A stretch of DNA of 23,535 bases from a virus, in the IMG/VR virus record IMGVR_UViG_3300020595_000201, positions 1-23,535 of that record; one strand, written 5' to 3'. Position 1 is the stretch's first letter. Each line of letters opens with the position of its first letter. The translations under genes and the position numbers were made by a program. A model generated the notes under the pieces. It worked only from the letters and a program-made list of their open reading frames with translations, searched no databases and had not been told where the DNA came from. Positions 1 to 8,166 of the stretch are shown piece after piece.

Positions 1-999
1 TCCGCATTGCGCGGATCCTTTGCTACAGTTGAAACTGTAGGTGATTGGCAAGCGCCTGAAGATACAGATAATGGTTTGTATCTGTGTAATGGCAGCGATT
101 GGACATTGATTCAGGGTTTGGATTCAGCAGGAACACCACCGCCTTTTCAAGGTAGTAACTTCGGGTATGCTTCTGGTGGCAACGATGGTTCGAGTGCAAG
201 TAACATCATCGAAAAGTTTCCGTTTGCGTCTGACGGTAACGCAACAGATGTAGGTGACCTGACAGCGGGTAGATATAATGCTGCGGGACAGAGTTCAGCA
301 ACCTATGGTTATAATTCTGGTGGTGTTCCTCTCAGTAATGTCATTAATAAGTTTTCGTTTGCTGCTGACGGTAATGCTACAGATGCGGGTGATTTGACAG
401 TGGCTAGATATAAAAGCGCAGGTCAAAGTTCAACAACTGATGGTTATACTACTGCTAGTGAGGGCAGTCCTTCTGTTACTTACAACGTCATCGATAAGTT
501 CTCTTTCGCGACTGACGGTAATGCTACAGATGTAGGCGATATGTCTGTACACAGATGGGCGGTCGCAGGTCAAAGTTCAACAACTGATGGTTATGCTTCT
601 GGCGGTCTACCCACTTATAACACCATCGATAAGTTTTCTTTCACGACTGACGGTGATGCTACAGATGTAGGCGACTTAAGTTCTGGCAGACAGTCGTTGA
701 CAGGTCAAAGTTCAACAACTCATGGTTATAGTTCCGGTGGTGTAACCACCGGACGTATAGATATCATCGATAAATTTCCTTTCGCTTCTGACGATGACGC
801 AACAGACGTTGGTGATTTGACAGTAGGTAAAAACGCCAACAGTGGTCAGAGTTCAACAGCCCATGGTTATAGTTCTGGTGGTTATGATACGGGAGCGTCT
901 AATATTATCGAAAAGTTTCCGTTTGCGTCTGACGCTAATGCTACAGATGTAGGTGACTTGACAGTGGCTAGATATAGTGTCGCTGGTCAACAATACTAA
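1..999 (+). CDS. Kelch-like six-repeat propeller protein, N-terminal type C (5' partial)
   Basis: Probable virion surface or tail-fibre-like protein. The reading frame is open from base 1. Its first residues (S-A-L-R-G-S) align with the interior of the neighbouring paralogue (S-L-R-G-S), so the gene starts upstream; the TTG at 7 is not a real start. A short module with a NGLYLCNGSDW stretch leads into FQGSNFGY, where the propeller begins. Six repeats follow, each of the pattern GY-SGG, variable loop, IDKF-F, DGNATDVGDLT, R, then GQSS. The chain closes with GQQY. Exactly six repeats of about 45 residues suggest a six-bladed beta-propeller. The nearest relative is the next gene, which shares the N-terminal module. 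Function on the virion is inferred from family character; no enzymatic motif is seen. Confidence 0.8.
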   Translation, partial: SALRGSFATVETVGDWQAPEDTDNGLYLCNGSDWTLIQGLDSAGTPPPFQGSNFGYASGGNDGSSASNIIEKFPFASDGNATDVGDLTAGRYNAAGQSSATYGYNSGGVPLSNVINKFSFAADGNATDAGDLTVARYKSAGQSSTTDGYTTASEGSPSVTYNVIDKFSFATDGNATDVGDMSVHRWAVAGQSSTTDGYASGGLPTYNTIDKFSFTTDGDATDVGDLSSGRQSLTGQSSTTHGYSSGGVTTGRIDIIDKFPFASDDDATDVGDLTVGKNANSGQSSTAHGYSSGGYDTGASNIIEKFPFASDANATDVGDLTVARYSVAGQQY

Positions 1000-1014
1000 T
1001 TAAGAGAATTAAAA

Positions 1015-2250
1015 ATGGCATTTAATCTAAACAACCTTTTGTCGACACTGGACTCTTCTATTGGATTGCTTGATAGTTCAAGTGATTTACTATCGATTTT
1101 ACAAGCAATCAATGTTACAAATCCCACAATGGGGCATGGTAAATCACAGAAAAAGACCTATGCTACTCGTGCCTCATTGCCTGCCGCATCGGTTAGTCTT
1201 CGCGGATCCCTTGCTGTAGTTCAGACCATAGGTAATTGGGCAGCAAGTGGAAATGCAGATAATGGTTTGTATGTGTGTAATGGCAACGATTGGGCGTTGG
1301 TTCAGGGTTTAGATTCTGCGGGAATACAACCTGTTTTTCAAGGTAGTAACTTTGGGTATACTTCTGGCGGTCTAAATCCCAGCAGCCTTAACGTTATCGA
1401 TAAGTTTCCTTTCTCGTCAAACAGCAACGCAACAGTGGTTGGTGACTTAACGCAGGCGGGCCGTGGTAGTGGTGGTCAGAGTTCACAGACTCATGGTTAT
1501 GTATCGGGCAACGGCGCTTCTAACGTCATCGACAAGTTTCCTTTCTCGTCAGACGGCGATGCAACAGATGTTGGCGACTTGACAGCAGGAAGATATAAAA
1601 TTACTGGCCAAAGTGATGTTGTTAACGGATTTGGTTATGCCACTGCTGGACAAAGTAATCATGGCATCGATAAGTTTCCTTTCTCAGCAGACGGCAACTC
1701 AACGGATATAGGCGAGATAACTCAGGGTAGATATGACCCCGCAGGCCAAAGTGATACTGTTAACGGATTTGGTTATACTTCTGGCGGAAGTTTGCCAGCC
1801 TCCGGCACTAATGTCATCGATAAGTTTTCTTTCACTTCTAACGGTAATGCTACAGATGTAGGTGATCTATGGCGGAATTCCAGCGGTCTCGCAGGTCAAA
1901 GTTCATCTACTCATGGTTATAATACGGGAGGAATGGTAAGGTGGCCGCCGTCATATCCGGCCACCCACGTGAACTATAATGAAATTACAAAGTTTCCCTT
2001 TGTTTCAGGCGGAAACTCTTCTGATATAAGTGATCTGACACAAGCTAGACAGGCGGGCGCAGGTCAAAGTTCTACAACTCATGGTTATACTTCTGGTGCC
2101 GGAGTGAACGGTGTACCGCCGCAAGCGGCCTACATAGTCTACTGGACAAATACCATCGACAAGTTTCCTTTTGCTTCTGACGATAACGCAACAGATGTCG
2201 GTGACCTGACAGGATCTAATAGATTGTTTATATCTGGTCAACAATACTAA
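1015..2250 (+). CDS. Kelch-like six-repeat propeller protein, N-terminal type C
   Basis: Complete 411-residue paralogue of the preceding gene. Residues 1-47 are a helix-prone, Ser/Leu-rich N-terminus (MAFNLNNLLS), perhaps the assembly or trimerisation part. Residues 48-100 hold a small module ending in NGLYVCNGNDW, and the propeller starts at FQGSNFGY (108-115). Six repeats are countable. Blades 5 and 6 have unusually long, aromatic- and proline-rich loops between the SGG and the ITKF/IDKF strands, while the framework is unchanged. This pattern is expected if loops on one face of the propeller bind variable targets. The 15-nt spacer before it (taagagaatt core) resembles those before the type-A genes. 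No late promoter is visible between the six genes, so they are probably co-transcribed from upstream. Confidence 0.82.
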   Translation: MAFNLNNLLSTLDSSIGLLDSSSDLLSILQAINVTNPTMGHGKSQKKTYATRASLPAASVSLRGSLAVVQTIGNWAASGNADNGLYVCNGNDWALVQGLDSAGIQPVFQGSNFGYTSGGLNPSSLNVIDKFPFSSNSNATVVGDLTQAGRGSGGQSSQTHGYVSGNGASNVIDKFPFSSDGDATDVGDLTAGRYKITGQSDVVNGFGYATAGQSNHGIDKFPFSADGNSTDIGEITQGRYDPAGQSDTVNGFGYTSGGSLPASGTNVIDKFSFTSNGNATDVGDLWRNSSGLAGQSSSTHGYNTGGMVRWPPSYPATHVNYNEITKFPFVSGGNSSDISDLTQARQAGAGQSSTTHGYTSGAGVNGVPPQAAYIVYWTNTIDKFPFASDDNATDVGDLTGSNRLFISGQQY

Positions 2251-2265
2251 TTAAGAGAATCTAAG

Positions 2266-3414
2266 ATGGCATTTAATATCACAAATTTAGTTAACGCGAT
2301 CAACGCTAAAAGTGCTACTGTTGGTGCTGATTCTGCGTTAGACAAAGCCGTTCTTTTAGCGAGTAATGTTAAGAACGCTTTAATATATTCTTCGTTGGTC
2401 GATCTACCTACTGCTGATTCTTCGAACCAAGGTGACCTTGTTCGTATTGGGGCATCATTTGGCGCGGACACAAATTACTATGTGTCACACAGAGATAGGT
2501 GGAATCTGATTGATTTATCAGATACTGGGTCCATTGTTCTGGGTCAGTATAGACCTTTTCAAGGTAGTAACTACGGATTCGTTACTGGCGGAAGTTCCAC
2601 TGACATCACGAAGTTCCCGTTTGCGTCTGACGGTAATGCAACAGATTTAGGTGATTTGACACAATCCGCCGCGATTTACTCAGGTCAAAGTTCAGGGACT
2701 CATGGTTACTGCACAAACAACAGTGGTGGTAATAAAATCGAAAAGTTTCCTTTCACGTCTAACGCAAACGCGACAGATATAGGTGATTTAGCGGATGCCT
2801 CAATCGGTGCTGGAGGAGGTCAAAGTTCATCAACTCATGGTTACACCGCTGGGGGTAGATTTACTTACATTCAAAAGTTTTCTTTCACGACTGATGGTGA
2901 TGCTACAACAAATTCAGGTGGTTTGGCGGTAAGCACCGGTGCGGCCGCAGGTCAGTCTGATGCTATTAACGCATTCGGTTATGTTACTGGAGGTACCATA
3001 CCCCCTTCAACATTCAGGAACGACATTCAAAAATTCTCGTTTGCGAGTGAAGCGGCCGCAACAGACATTGGTAATTTAACAATGGCTCGTTATTATATGT
3101 CCGGCCAGAGTTCAGAAACTCATGGTTATACTACTGGTGGCACTCAAGGTTCGGGACCAACGGCGTCCACCATTCGAGATCGGATTGACAAGTTTTCTTT
3201 CTCTTCTGGCGGTAGCGCGACAGATGTAGGCAACTTGTTAGAGTCTAAGACATCTAACACCGCAGGTCAAAGTTCTACTGTAAGTGGTTATACATCTGGC
3301 GGGTTGCCGACAACTTACCAAATCGAAAAGTTTCCTTTCTCGACTGACGCTAACGCAACAGATGTCGGTGACTTAGTTACAAATAGAACTTATATGACTG
3401 GTCAACAATACTAA
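2266..3414 (+). CDS. Kelch-like six-repeat propeller protein, N-terminal type A (copy 1)
   Basis: 382 residues. The N-terminus (MAFNITNLVNAINAKS) is nearly the same as in the gene at 4586. It is followed by a DLPTADSS stretch and a YYVSHRDRWNLID segment (residues 47-83), a small strand-rich module probably equivalent to the type-C module. The propeller begins at FQGSNYGF (98-105) and has six repeats with ITKF, IEKF, IQKF, IQKF, IDKF and IEKF strands, closing with GQQY. The framework is more diverged than in copy 2 (for example HGYCTNN in blade 2), so it is either the older copy or the faster-evolving one. It pairs with the type-B gene downstream; the pair is repeated at 4586-6857. Confidence 0.82.
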   Translation: MAFNITNLVNAINAKSATVGADSALDKAVLLASNVKNALIYSSLVDLPTADSSNQGDLVRIGASFGADTNYYVSHRDRWNLIDLSDTGSIVLGQYRPFQGSNYGFVTGGSSTDITKFPFASDGNATDLGDLTQSAAIYSGQSSGTHGYCTNNSGGNKIEKFPFTSNANATDIGDLADASIGAGGGQSSSTHGYTAGGRFTYIQKFSFTTDGDATTNSGGLAVSTGAAAGQSDAINAFGYVTGGTIPPSTFRNDIQKFSFASEAAATDIGNLTMARYYMSGQSSETHGYTTGGTQGSGPTASTIRDRIDKFSFSSGGSATDVGNLLESKTSNTAGQSSTVSGYTSGGLPTTYQIEKFPFSTDANATDVGDLVTNRTYMTGQQY

Positions 3415-3427
3415 AGGATTAAATTAA

Positions 3428-4570
3428 ATGGCGGGAACAGATATTACACGTCTCTTAGAGGCTATCCAAAAAAAGATAGACGCAGTAGATTCAAGTGCTT
3501 CTTCTGGTGATCTACTTCGTCTATTATCATCTGTCCGCCAAGCGGGAACAGGGTCTCTCTTGTCTTACACTAGTGCAAGCCAATTTCCGAACCTAATAGA
3601 TGGTACATCAGATCCTGAAATGATAGGATATAACATTGAAGATAACAAGTTGTACTTCCAACAAGATGCTTGGAATTATAAAACGACACCGCCGTTTCAA
3701 GGTAGTAACCATGGTTATACGTCTGGCGGCATAGGACCTTCTGGCAATACTGATGTCATCGACAAGTTTTCTTTCACCTCTAACGGTAACGCAACAGATG
3801 TAGGTAACTTAACCTCGACATCGGGTCAAGGTGCCGCGGGTCAAAGTTCGACTACAAATGGATATGCAAACGCATTTCAAACTTTTTCAAGCAAAATTGA
3901 CAAAATTTCCTTTGCCTCGGGTGGAGATGCGACAACAAGCGGCACCCTGCCCTATAGTTCGGACGGTCTCTGTGGTCAAAGTTCGACTGCGAACGGATAT
4001 GCTTCGGGATCTGGATATGTGAGTAAGTTCCCCTTTGCCGCCGATGCTGATGCTGTTGATGTTGTGAATCTTGTCGGCGCCGACGCTGCCCACGGCGCCG
4101 GAATAAGTTCATCTTTTGATGGTTATGTTGCTGGCGGGGGTTACAACCCCGGCACAACTCCTATTGACAAGTTTCCTTTTGCGTCTGATGCTAACGCAAC
4201 AACAGATGTAGGTGATTTGTCAGTAGCAAGAGGATTCATGTCTGGTCAAAATAGTAGTACTCATGGTTATATTTCTGGTGGTTCAGCAGCGTCGCTGAAC
4301 GCCTATTCAGATACTATTGATAAGTTTCCATTTGTCACTCATGGCACCGCAACAGATGTGGGCAATTTATCGGTCGCTCGTGGATTTGGCATTACCGCCG
4401 GTCAAAGTTCGACTACTGATGGTTATGCTTGCGGCGGCCGAGCGTTGCCGGCACCGGCGTACCCTATTCAATCGGTGATCGACAAGTTTTCTTTCGCATC
4501 TGGCGGCAATGCTGCAAATATAGGTAGTTTAACAGTAGCCAGACGTGGTTCCGCTGGTCAACAGCACTAA
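3428..4570 (+). CDS. Kelch-like six-repeat propeller protein, N-terminal type B (copy 1)
   Basis: 380 residues. The N-terminus (MAGTDITRLLEAIQKKID) is amphipathic and helix-prone through about residue 40. It is followed by a segment with DPEMIGYNIEDNKLYFQQDAW (62-82 region) that parallels the W-containing modules of the other types. FQGSNHGY starts the propeller at about residue 90. Six repeats can be counted, but blades 2 and 3 are degenerate: they lack the NATDVGDL signature and one has SKF instead of IDKF, while the GY and GQSS landmarks remain. The protein ends GQQH rather than GQQY. The 13-nt spacer before the start is identical to that before the other type-B gene, and the AGGA of the stop/spacer junction can act as Shine-Dalgarno. 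Confidence 0.82.
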   Translation: MAGTDITRLLEAIQKKIDAVDSSASSGDLLRLLSSVRQAGTGSLLSYTSASQFPNLIDGTSDPEMIGYNIEDNKLYFQQDAWNYKTTPPFQGSNHGYTSGGIGPSGNTDVIDKFSFTSNGNATDVGNLTSTSGQGAAGQSSTTNGYANAFQTFSSKIDKISFASGGDATTSGTLPYSSDGLCGQSSTANGYASGSGYVSKFPFAADADAVDVVNLVGADAAHGAGISSSFDGYVAGGGYNPGTTPIDKFPFASDANATTDVGDLSVARGFMSGQNSSTHGYISGGSAASLNAYSDTIDKFPFVTHGTATDVGNLSVARGFGITAGQSSTTDGYACGGRALPAPAYPIQSVIDKFSFASGGNAANIGSLTVARRGSAGQQH

Positions 4571-4585
4571 TCAAGAGAATCAAGA

Positions 4586-5704
4586 ATGGCATTTAATATC
4601 ACAAATTTAGTTAATGCGGTTAATGCTAAAAGTGTTACTGTTGGTGCTGATTCTGCATTGGATAGAGCAGTTCTCTTAACAAATGACATCAAGAATGCTT
4701 CGATATATTCTTCGTTGGATGATCTACCTACTGCTGATTCTTCAAACTCTGGTAGACTCTCTCGTGTTGGAGACGCAAATAATGCAAATACAAAATACTA
4801 TGTGTCACAAAGAAATAGGTGGAATCTAATCGGTTTGGATGATTCTGATGTGGTTACTGAGGGTCAGTTTCCCCCTTTTCAAGGTAGTAACTATGGTTAT
4901 GCTTCTGGTGGGAGTGGTAGTAGTAATGTCATCGAAAAATTCCCGTTTTCGTCTGACGCTAACGCAACAGATATAGGTGACTTGACAGTAGCAAGAAACG
5001 GGGCCGCCGGTCAAAGTTCTACAACTCATGGTTATACCTCTGGTGGGAGTGGTGGTACTAATGTCATTGATAAGTTTCCTTTCACTTCTGGCGGTAACGC
5101 ATCAGATGTAGGTGATTTGACAGTAGGTAGATATCATATCGCTGGTCAGAGTTCATCAACTCATGGTTATTCTTCTGGTGGTTATAACTCTAATGTCATT
5201 GATAAGTTCCCTTTCTCAACTGACGGTAATGCTACAGATGTAGGTGATTTGACAGTGTCCAGATATGGTGCCGCAGGTCAAAGTTCAACAACTCATGGTT
5301 ATTCTTCTGGTGGCGCGTTGCCAAGTGTTGGCACTCCCAACACCATCGATAAGTTTTCATTTACAGCAGACGGTAATGCTACAGATGTCGGTGACTTAGT
5401 TGCAGGTAGATATTATTCAACCGGTCAAAGTTCAACAACTCACGGTTATAATACTGGGGGATACCCCGTGGGCACAATCCAGAAGTTTACTTTCGCGACT
5501 GACACTAACGCAACAACTGTGGGAAATTTGTCAGTGTCCCGAGGCGGCTCCGCAGGTCAAAGTTCAACAACTCATGGTTATACCTCTGGTGGGACCGCTG
5601 GTACTAATGTCATTGATAAGTTCCCTTTCTCAACTGACGCTAATGCTACAGATGTCGGTGATTTGACAGTAGGTAGATATTATATCGCTGGTCAACAATA
5701 CTAA
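4586..5704 (+). CDS. Kelch-like six-repeat propeller protein, N-terminal type A (copy 2)
   Basis: 372 residues, paralogue of the gene at 2266. The first 80 residues align almost without gaps (MAFNITNLVNAVNAKS, then DLPTADSSNSG and YYVSQRNRWNLIG). The six propeller repeats are the most regular of the family: HGYTSGG or HGYSSGG, short Gly/Ser/Asn-rich loops, NVIDKFPF, then NATDVGDLTV. Short loops with the framework intact make this the closest in the window to a consensus blade. The regularity extends to the nucleotide level (repeated ggtcaaagttcaacaactca blocks), which suggests recent gene conversion or recent amplification. Confidence 0.84.
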   Translation: MAFNITNLVNAVNAKSVTVGADSALDRAVLLTNDIKNASIYSSLDDLPTADSSNSGRLSRVGDANNANTKYYVSQRNRWNLIGLDDSDVVTEGQFPPFQGSNYGYASGGSGSSNVIEKFPFSSDANATDIGDLTVARNGAAGQSSTTHGYTSGGSGGTNVIDKFPFTSGGNASDVGDLTVGRYHIAGQSSSTHGYSSGGYNSNVIDKFPFSTDGNATDVGDLTVSRYGAAGQSSTTHGYSSGGALPSVGTPNTIDKFSFTADGNATDVGDLVAGRYYSTGQSSTTHGYNTGGYPVGTIQKFTFATDTNATTVGNLSVSRGGSAGQSSTTHGYTSGGTAGTNVIDKFPFSTDANATDVGDLTVGRYYIAGQQY

Positions 5705-5717
5705 AGGATTAAATTAA

Positions 5718-6857
5718 ATGTCAGGAACAGATATTACAAATCTTTTGGATATTGTTCAGAGGAAAATAAACGCAGTAGATTCAAGTGCTTCCACTAGTGA
5801 TCTGCTTTACCTATTATCGGCTATTCGACAGTCCGGAGAAGGGTCTGTTTTTGCTTATGATAATGAAAGTCAGATTCCGAATCTATTAGACGGTACACCA
5901 GATCCTGAAATGATAGCCTATACCCTTGACAGTGACAAGTTGTATTTTCAGAGAGGCTCTTGGGTTGGCAAAGAATTACCGATAACCATAATACCTTTTC
6001 AAGGTAGTAACTATGGTTATGTTTCTGGTGCCAACCCAGGCGGAGGTGCGCTTGACACCATCGACAAATATCCTTTCACGTCTGACGGTAATGCTACAGA
6101 TGTAGGTAACTTGTCCGTAGGAAGATGGCAATGCGCAGGGCAGAGTTCAGCAACTCATGGTTATACTTCTGGTGGCAACACGGGCCCTGCTCTAAGTGGG
6201 CCAGTAGACACCATCGATAAGTTTCCTTTCTCGACTGACGCTAACGCTACAGATGTAGGTAACTTGACCGCAGCCAGAACCGCCACCTCAGGTCAAAGTT
6301 CTATCCCTAATGGATATGGTTATAATACTGGTGGTGGTAATGTCATTGAAAAGTTTTCTTTCACTTCTGACGGTAACTCAACATCAGTAGGCAATACGCT
6401 AGCATCTAGAGAGTATGCTGTAGGTCAAAGTTCAACAACTCATGGTTATGCTTCTGGTAATTATCCGATAACCACTGACATCGATAAATTCCCGTTTTCG
6501 TCTGACGGTAACTCAACAGACGTTGGTGATTTGACAGTGGGTAGAGGTGGCAATTTTGGACAGAGTTCTACAACTCATGGTTATACTGCTGGTGGTTATA
6601 GCCCCGTCGGTAATGACGATCCCATCGACAAGTTTTCTTTCGCAACTGACGGTAACGCAACAGATGTCGGTGATTTGACGGTAGGAAGACAAACCGGTGC
6701 AGGTTCAAGTTCTACAACTCATGGTTATAGTGCTGGTGGTTATGGTCCAGGCACGTCGAATATCATTGATAAATTTCCTTTCTCGACTGACGCTAACGCA
6801 ACAGATGTCGGTGACTTAACCCTGGGCAGATATCAAGGCGCTGGTCAACAATACTAA
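5718..6857 (+). CDS. Kelch-like six-repeat propeller protein, N-terminal type B (copy 2)
   Basis: 379 residues, paralogue of the gene at 3428: MSGTDITNLLDIVQRKINAV at the N-terminus, DPEMIAYTLDSDKLYFQ at about residues 62-78, and FQGSNYGY opening the propeller at about residue 94. Six repeats; blade 3 has a short insertion (NGYGYNTGG) and blade 5 ends GSSS where the others have GQSS. It closes with GQQY. This is the last member of the array. After it come a 14-bp palindrome and an unrelated oxygenase gene, with no clear terminator, so transcription may continue downstream. Confidence 0.83.
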   Translation: MSGTDITNLLDIVQRKINAVDSSASTSDLLYLLSAIRQSGEGSVFAYDNESQIPNLLDGTPDPEMIAYTLDSDKLYFQRGSWVGKELPITIIPFQGSNYGYVSGANPGGGALDTIDKYPFTSDGNATDVGNLSVGRWQCAGQSSATHGYTSGGNTGPALSGPVDTIDKFPFSTDANATDVGNLTAARTATSGQSSIPNGYGYNTGGGNVIEKFSFTSDGNSTSVGNTLASREYAVGQSSTTHGYASGNYPITTDIDKFPFSSDGNSTDVGDLTVGRGGNFGQSSTTHGYTAGGYSPVGNDDPIDKFSFATDGNATDVGDLTVGRQTGAGSSSTTHGYSAGGYGPGTSNIIDKFPFSTDANATDVGDLTLGRYQGAGQQY

Positions 6858-6866
6858 GATTTGACT

Positions 6867-6880
6867 ATATACATGTATAT
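6867..6880. promoter_or_regulatory. 14-bp perfect palindrome upstream of the oxygenase gene
   Basis: The sequence atatacatgtatat reads the same on both strands and lies in the 46-nt gap between the propeller array and the oxygenase gene. It could be an operator or may be chance in AT-rich DNA. No convincing -35/-10 pair at proper spacing surrounds it. Confidence 0.3.
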
Positions 6881-6903
6881 GATTGAAAATTTGGAGTTTT
6901 GTT

Positions 6904-8154
6904 ATGGATGCAGAGAAATCTTTTCGTGAGAATCGATATGTCTATCTTTCGGGTGCTGTTTCTCGTGACGATTGCGAGAAACTCACCAATCACATGTTTG
7001 AACTTTTTGAAAACGGTGAGTTAGAAAAAGACCCTCAGTGCCCTCTTTCAGATTCAATATATGGAAACCCCATATTTGATAATCTTGCTGCATCTCTTGC
7101 GCCTGCTTTGTCCAAGCAATTAGGTGTAGAGATCGCACCAACTTATACCTACTGCCGTATCTACAGAAACTCAGAACTTTTAGTTCGACACACAGATCGC
7201 CCATCATGCGAGATTTCTGGAACTATGACTCTGGGGTTCGACGACTCTTCGGGTATATGGCCAATCTTCTTTGCTGAAGATGAAGATGATGTTGTGGGTC
7301 ATCCTTTAGAAATCAATATTGGCGATATTGTAATGTATCGAGGATGTGAGTTACCTCATTGGAGACCAAAGTACAAGGGTAAATGGCAAGTTCAAGTATT
7401 CTTTCACTATGTCAATGTGAATGGTCCTCACAAAGATCATATCTTCGATGGTCGATCTACCATGGGTGTGCCAAAAGAGCAACAACCCTTACTCGTTGAA
7501 GCGCCTCAGAGAGAAGAACTGACATCAAAGGTCATCTATGATGGTGTTATGATTACAACGAACGATGAAGTCTTTCCGGGCTTAACACACTTCGATAAAG
7601 ACTTTAACCCTCATCTCTCGTTCACAGCAGAAGAATGTAAGAAAATTGTTTCACACTCAGACACTCTTTATCCCTCAAAGTCAACTGTTGGTGGAGGTGA
7701 TAAAGAAAGAACTTACGATGTTGACATTCGTGCTGTAGACACGTATAGTATAGAATTGAATGACAAAACTAAGTGGATATTTGATCGTATTGCTGCCGCT
7801 ACGGGAACAGCGAATCGCGACTATTACAAATATAATGTTTTGGGAATAACTCATTCGTTACAGTTGTTACACTATAAAGGTGATGAGAACGGACACTATG
7901 ATTGGCATATCGATGCTGGACCTGGCCCAAGTTGTACTCGCAAGATTTCGGTGATCGTACCTCTCAATAACCCCGAAGAATTTGAAGGTGGTGTTCTTGA
8001 TATCAACAACAGCGGTACGATTGTTGCTGCCCCTCAAACACCCGGAACTATGATTCTTTTTCCAAGTTTTACTCCTCATAGAGTGAATCCAGTGACGAAA
8101 GGTGATCGATGGTCCCTTGTTTCTTGGGTACACGGTACTGATAGATTCAAATAG
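6904..8154 (+). CDS. Double-domain 2OG-Fe(II) oxygenase
   Basis: 416 residues from the ATG at 6904, chosen over an upstream TTG because GGAG lies 7 nt before it. Two oxygenase-like double-stranded beta-helix domains are visible. In domain 1 (about 10-175) the iron site is H96-x-D98 (RHTDRP) and H152 (LPHWR). In domain 2 (about 225-412) it is H335-x-D337 (DWHIDAG), H392 (TPHRV) and R402 (GDRWSLV), the last being the usual 2-oxoglutarate carboxylate ligand; this domain resembles prolyl-4-hydroxylase/PKHD enzymes. Both triads are intact, so both halves may be active. The family uses Fe(II), O2 and 2-oxoglutarate to hydroxylate proteins or other substrates; the substrate is unknown. Its place right after the propeller genes makes a virion protein a possible target (inference). 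Confidence 0.85.
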   Translation: MDAEKSFRENRYVYLSGAVSRDDCEKLTNHMFELFENGELEKDPQCPLSDSIYGNPIFDNLAASLAPALSKQLGVEIAPTYTYCRIYRNSELLVRHTDRPSCEISGTMTLGFDDSSGIWPIFFAEDEDDVVGHPLEINIGDIVMYRGCELPHWRPKYKGKWQVQVFFHYVNVNGPHKDHIFDGRSTMGVPKEQQPLLVEAPQREELTSKVIYDGVMITTNDEVFPGLTHFDKDFNPHLSFTAEECKKIVSHSDTLYPSKSTVGGGDKERTYDVDIRAVDTYSIELNDKTKWIFDRIAAATGTANRDYYKYNVLGITHSLQLLHYKGDENGHYDWHIDAGPGPSCTRKISVIVPLNNPEEFEGGVLDINNSGTIVAAPQTPGTMILFPSFTPHRVNPVTKGDRWSLVSWVHGTDRFK

Positions 8155-8162
8155 TATAAATA
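8155..8162 (+). promoter_or_regulatory. T4-type late promoter
   Basis: Exact TATAAATA directly after the oxygenase stop codon, 81 nt before the next start. In T4 this -10-like element is read by the gp55 late sigma factor with gp33 and the gp45 clamp. It lies next to a sigma-70 promoter, so the downstream gene may be expressed at two stages. Confidence 0.7.
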
Positions 8163-8166
8163 GTAG

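Larger units (their letters stand above)
2266..6857 (+). repeat. Tandem duplication of a two-gene (A-B) propeller unit of about 2.3 kb
   Basis: Unit 1 is 2266-4570 and unit 2 is 4586-6857. Within each unit an A-type gene is followed, after the same 13-nt spacer (aggattaaattaa at 3415-3427 and 5705-5717), by a B-type gene. A-type genes are preceded by a different 15-nt spacer with an aagagaat core (2251-2265, 4571-4585). The alternation of N-terminal types and of spacer types together supports duplication of the pair rather than of single genes. The propeller parts have diverged more than the N-termini. Confidence 0.8.

Noticed and set aside
3852-4157. Open frames on the minus strand and in other frames within the propeller genes
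   Set aside because: They arise from the repetitive codon pattern of the coding strand, have no ribosome-binding site and encode low-complexity sequence. The same goes for other minus-strand frames in the window.
241-6680. Many TTGACA hexamers in the propeller genes that look like -35 boxes
   Set aside because: They encode the conserved Leu-Thr of VGDLT in each blade and have no -10 element at 16-18 bp.
145-6857. Regularly recurring near-identical blocks that might suggest a CRISPR array or satellite
   Set aside because: All recurrence is in frame and codes for beta-propeller blades of about 45-55 residues; spacers are loop codons, not unrelated spacers of constant length.
6883-6903. TTG start extending the oxygenase upstream
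   Set aside because: The ATG at 6904 has GGAG at 7 nt, and the upstream start would place that Shine-Dalgarno inside the coding sequence.
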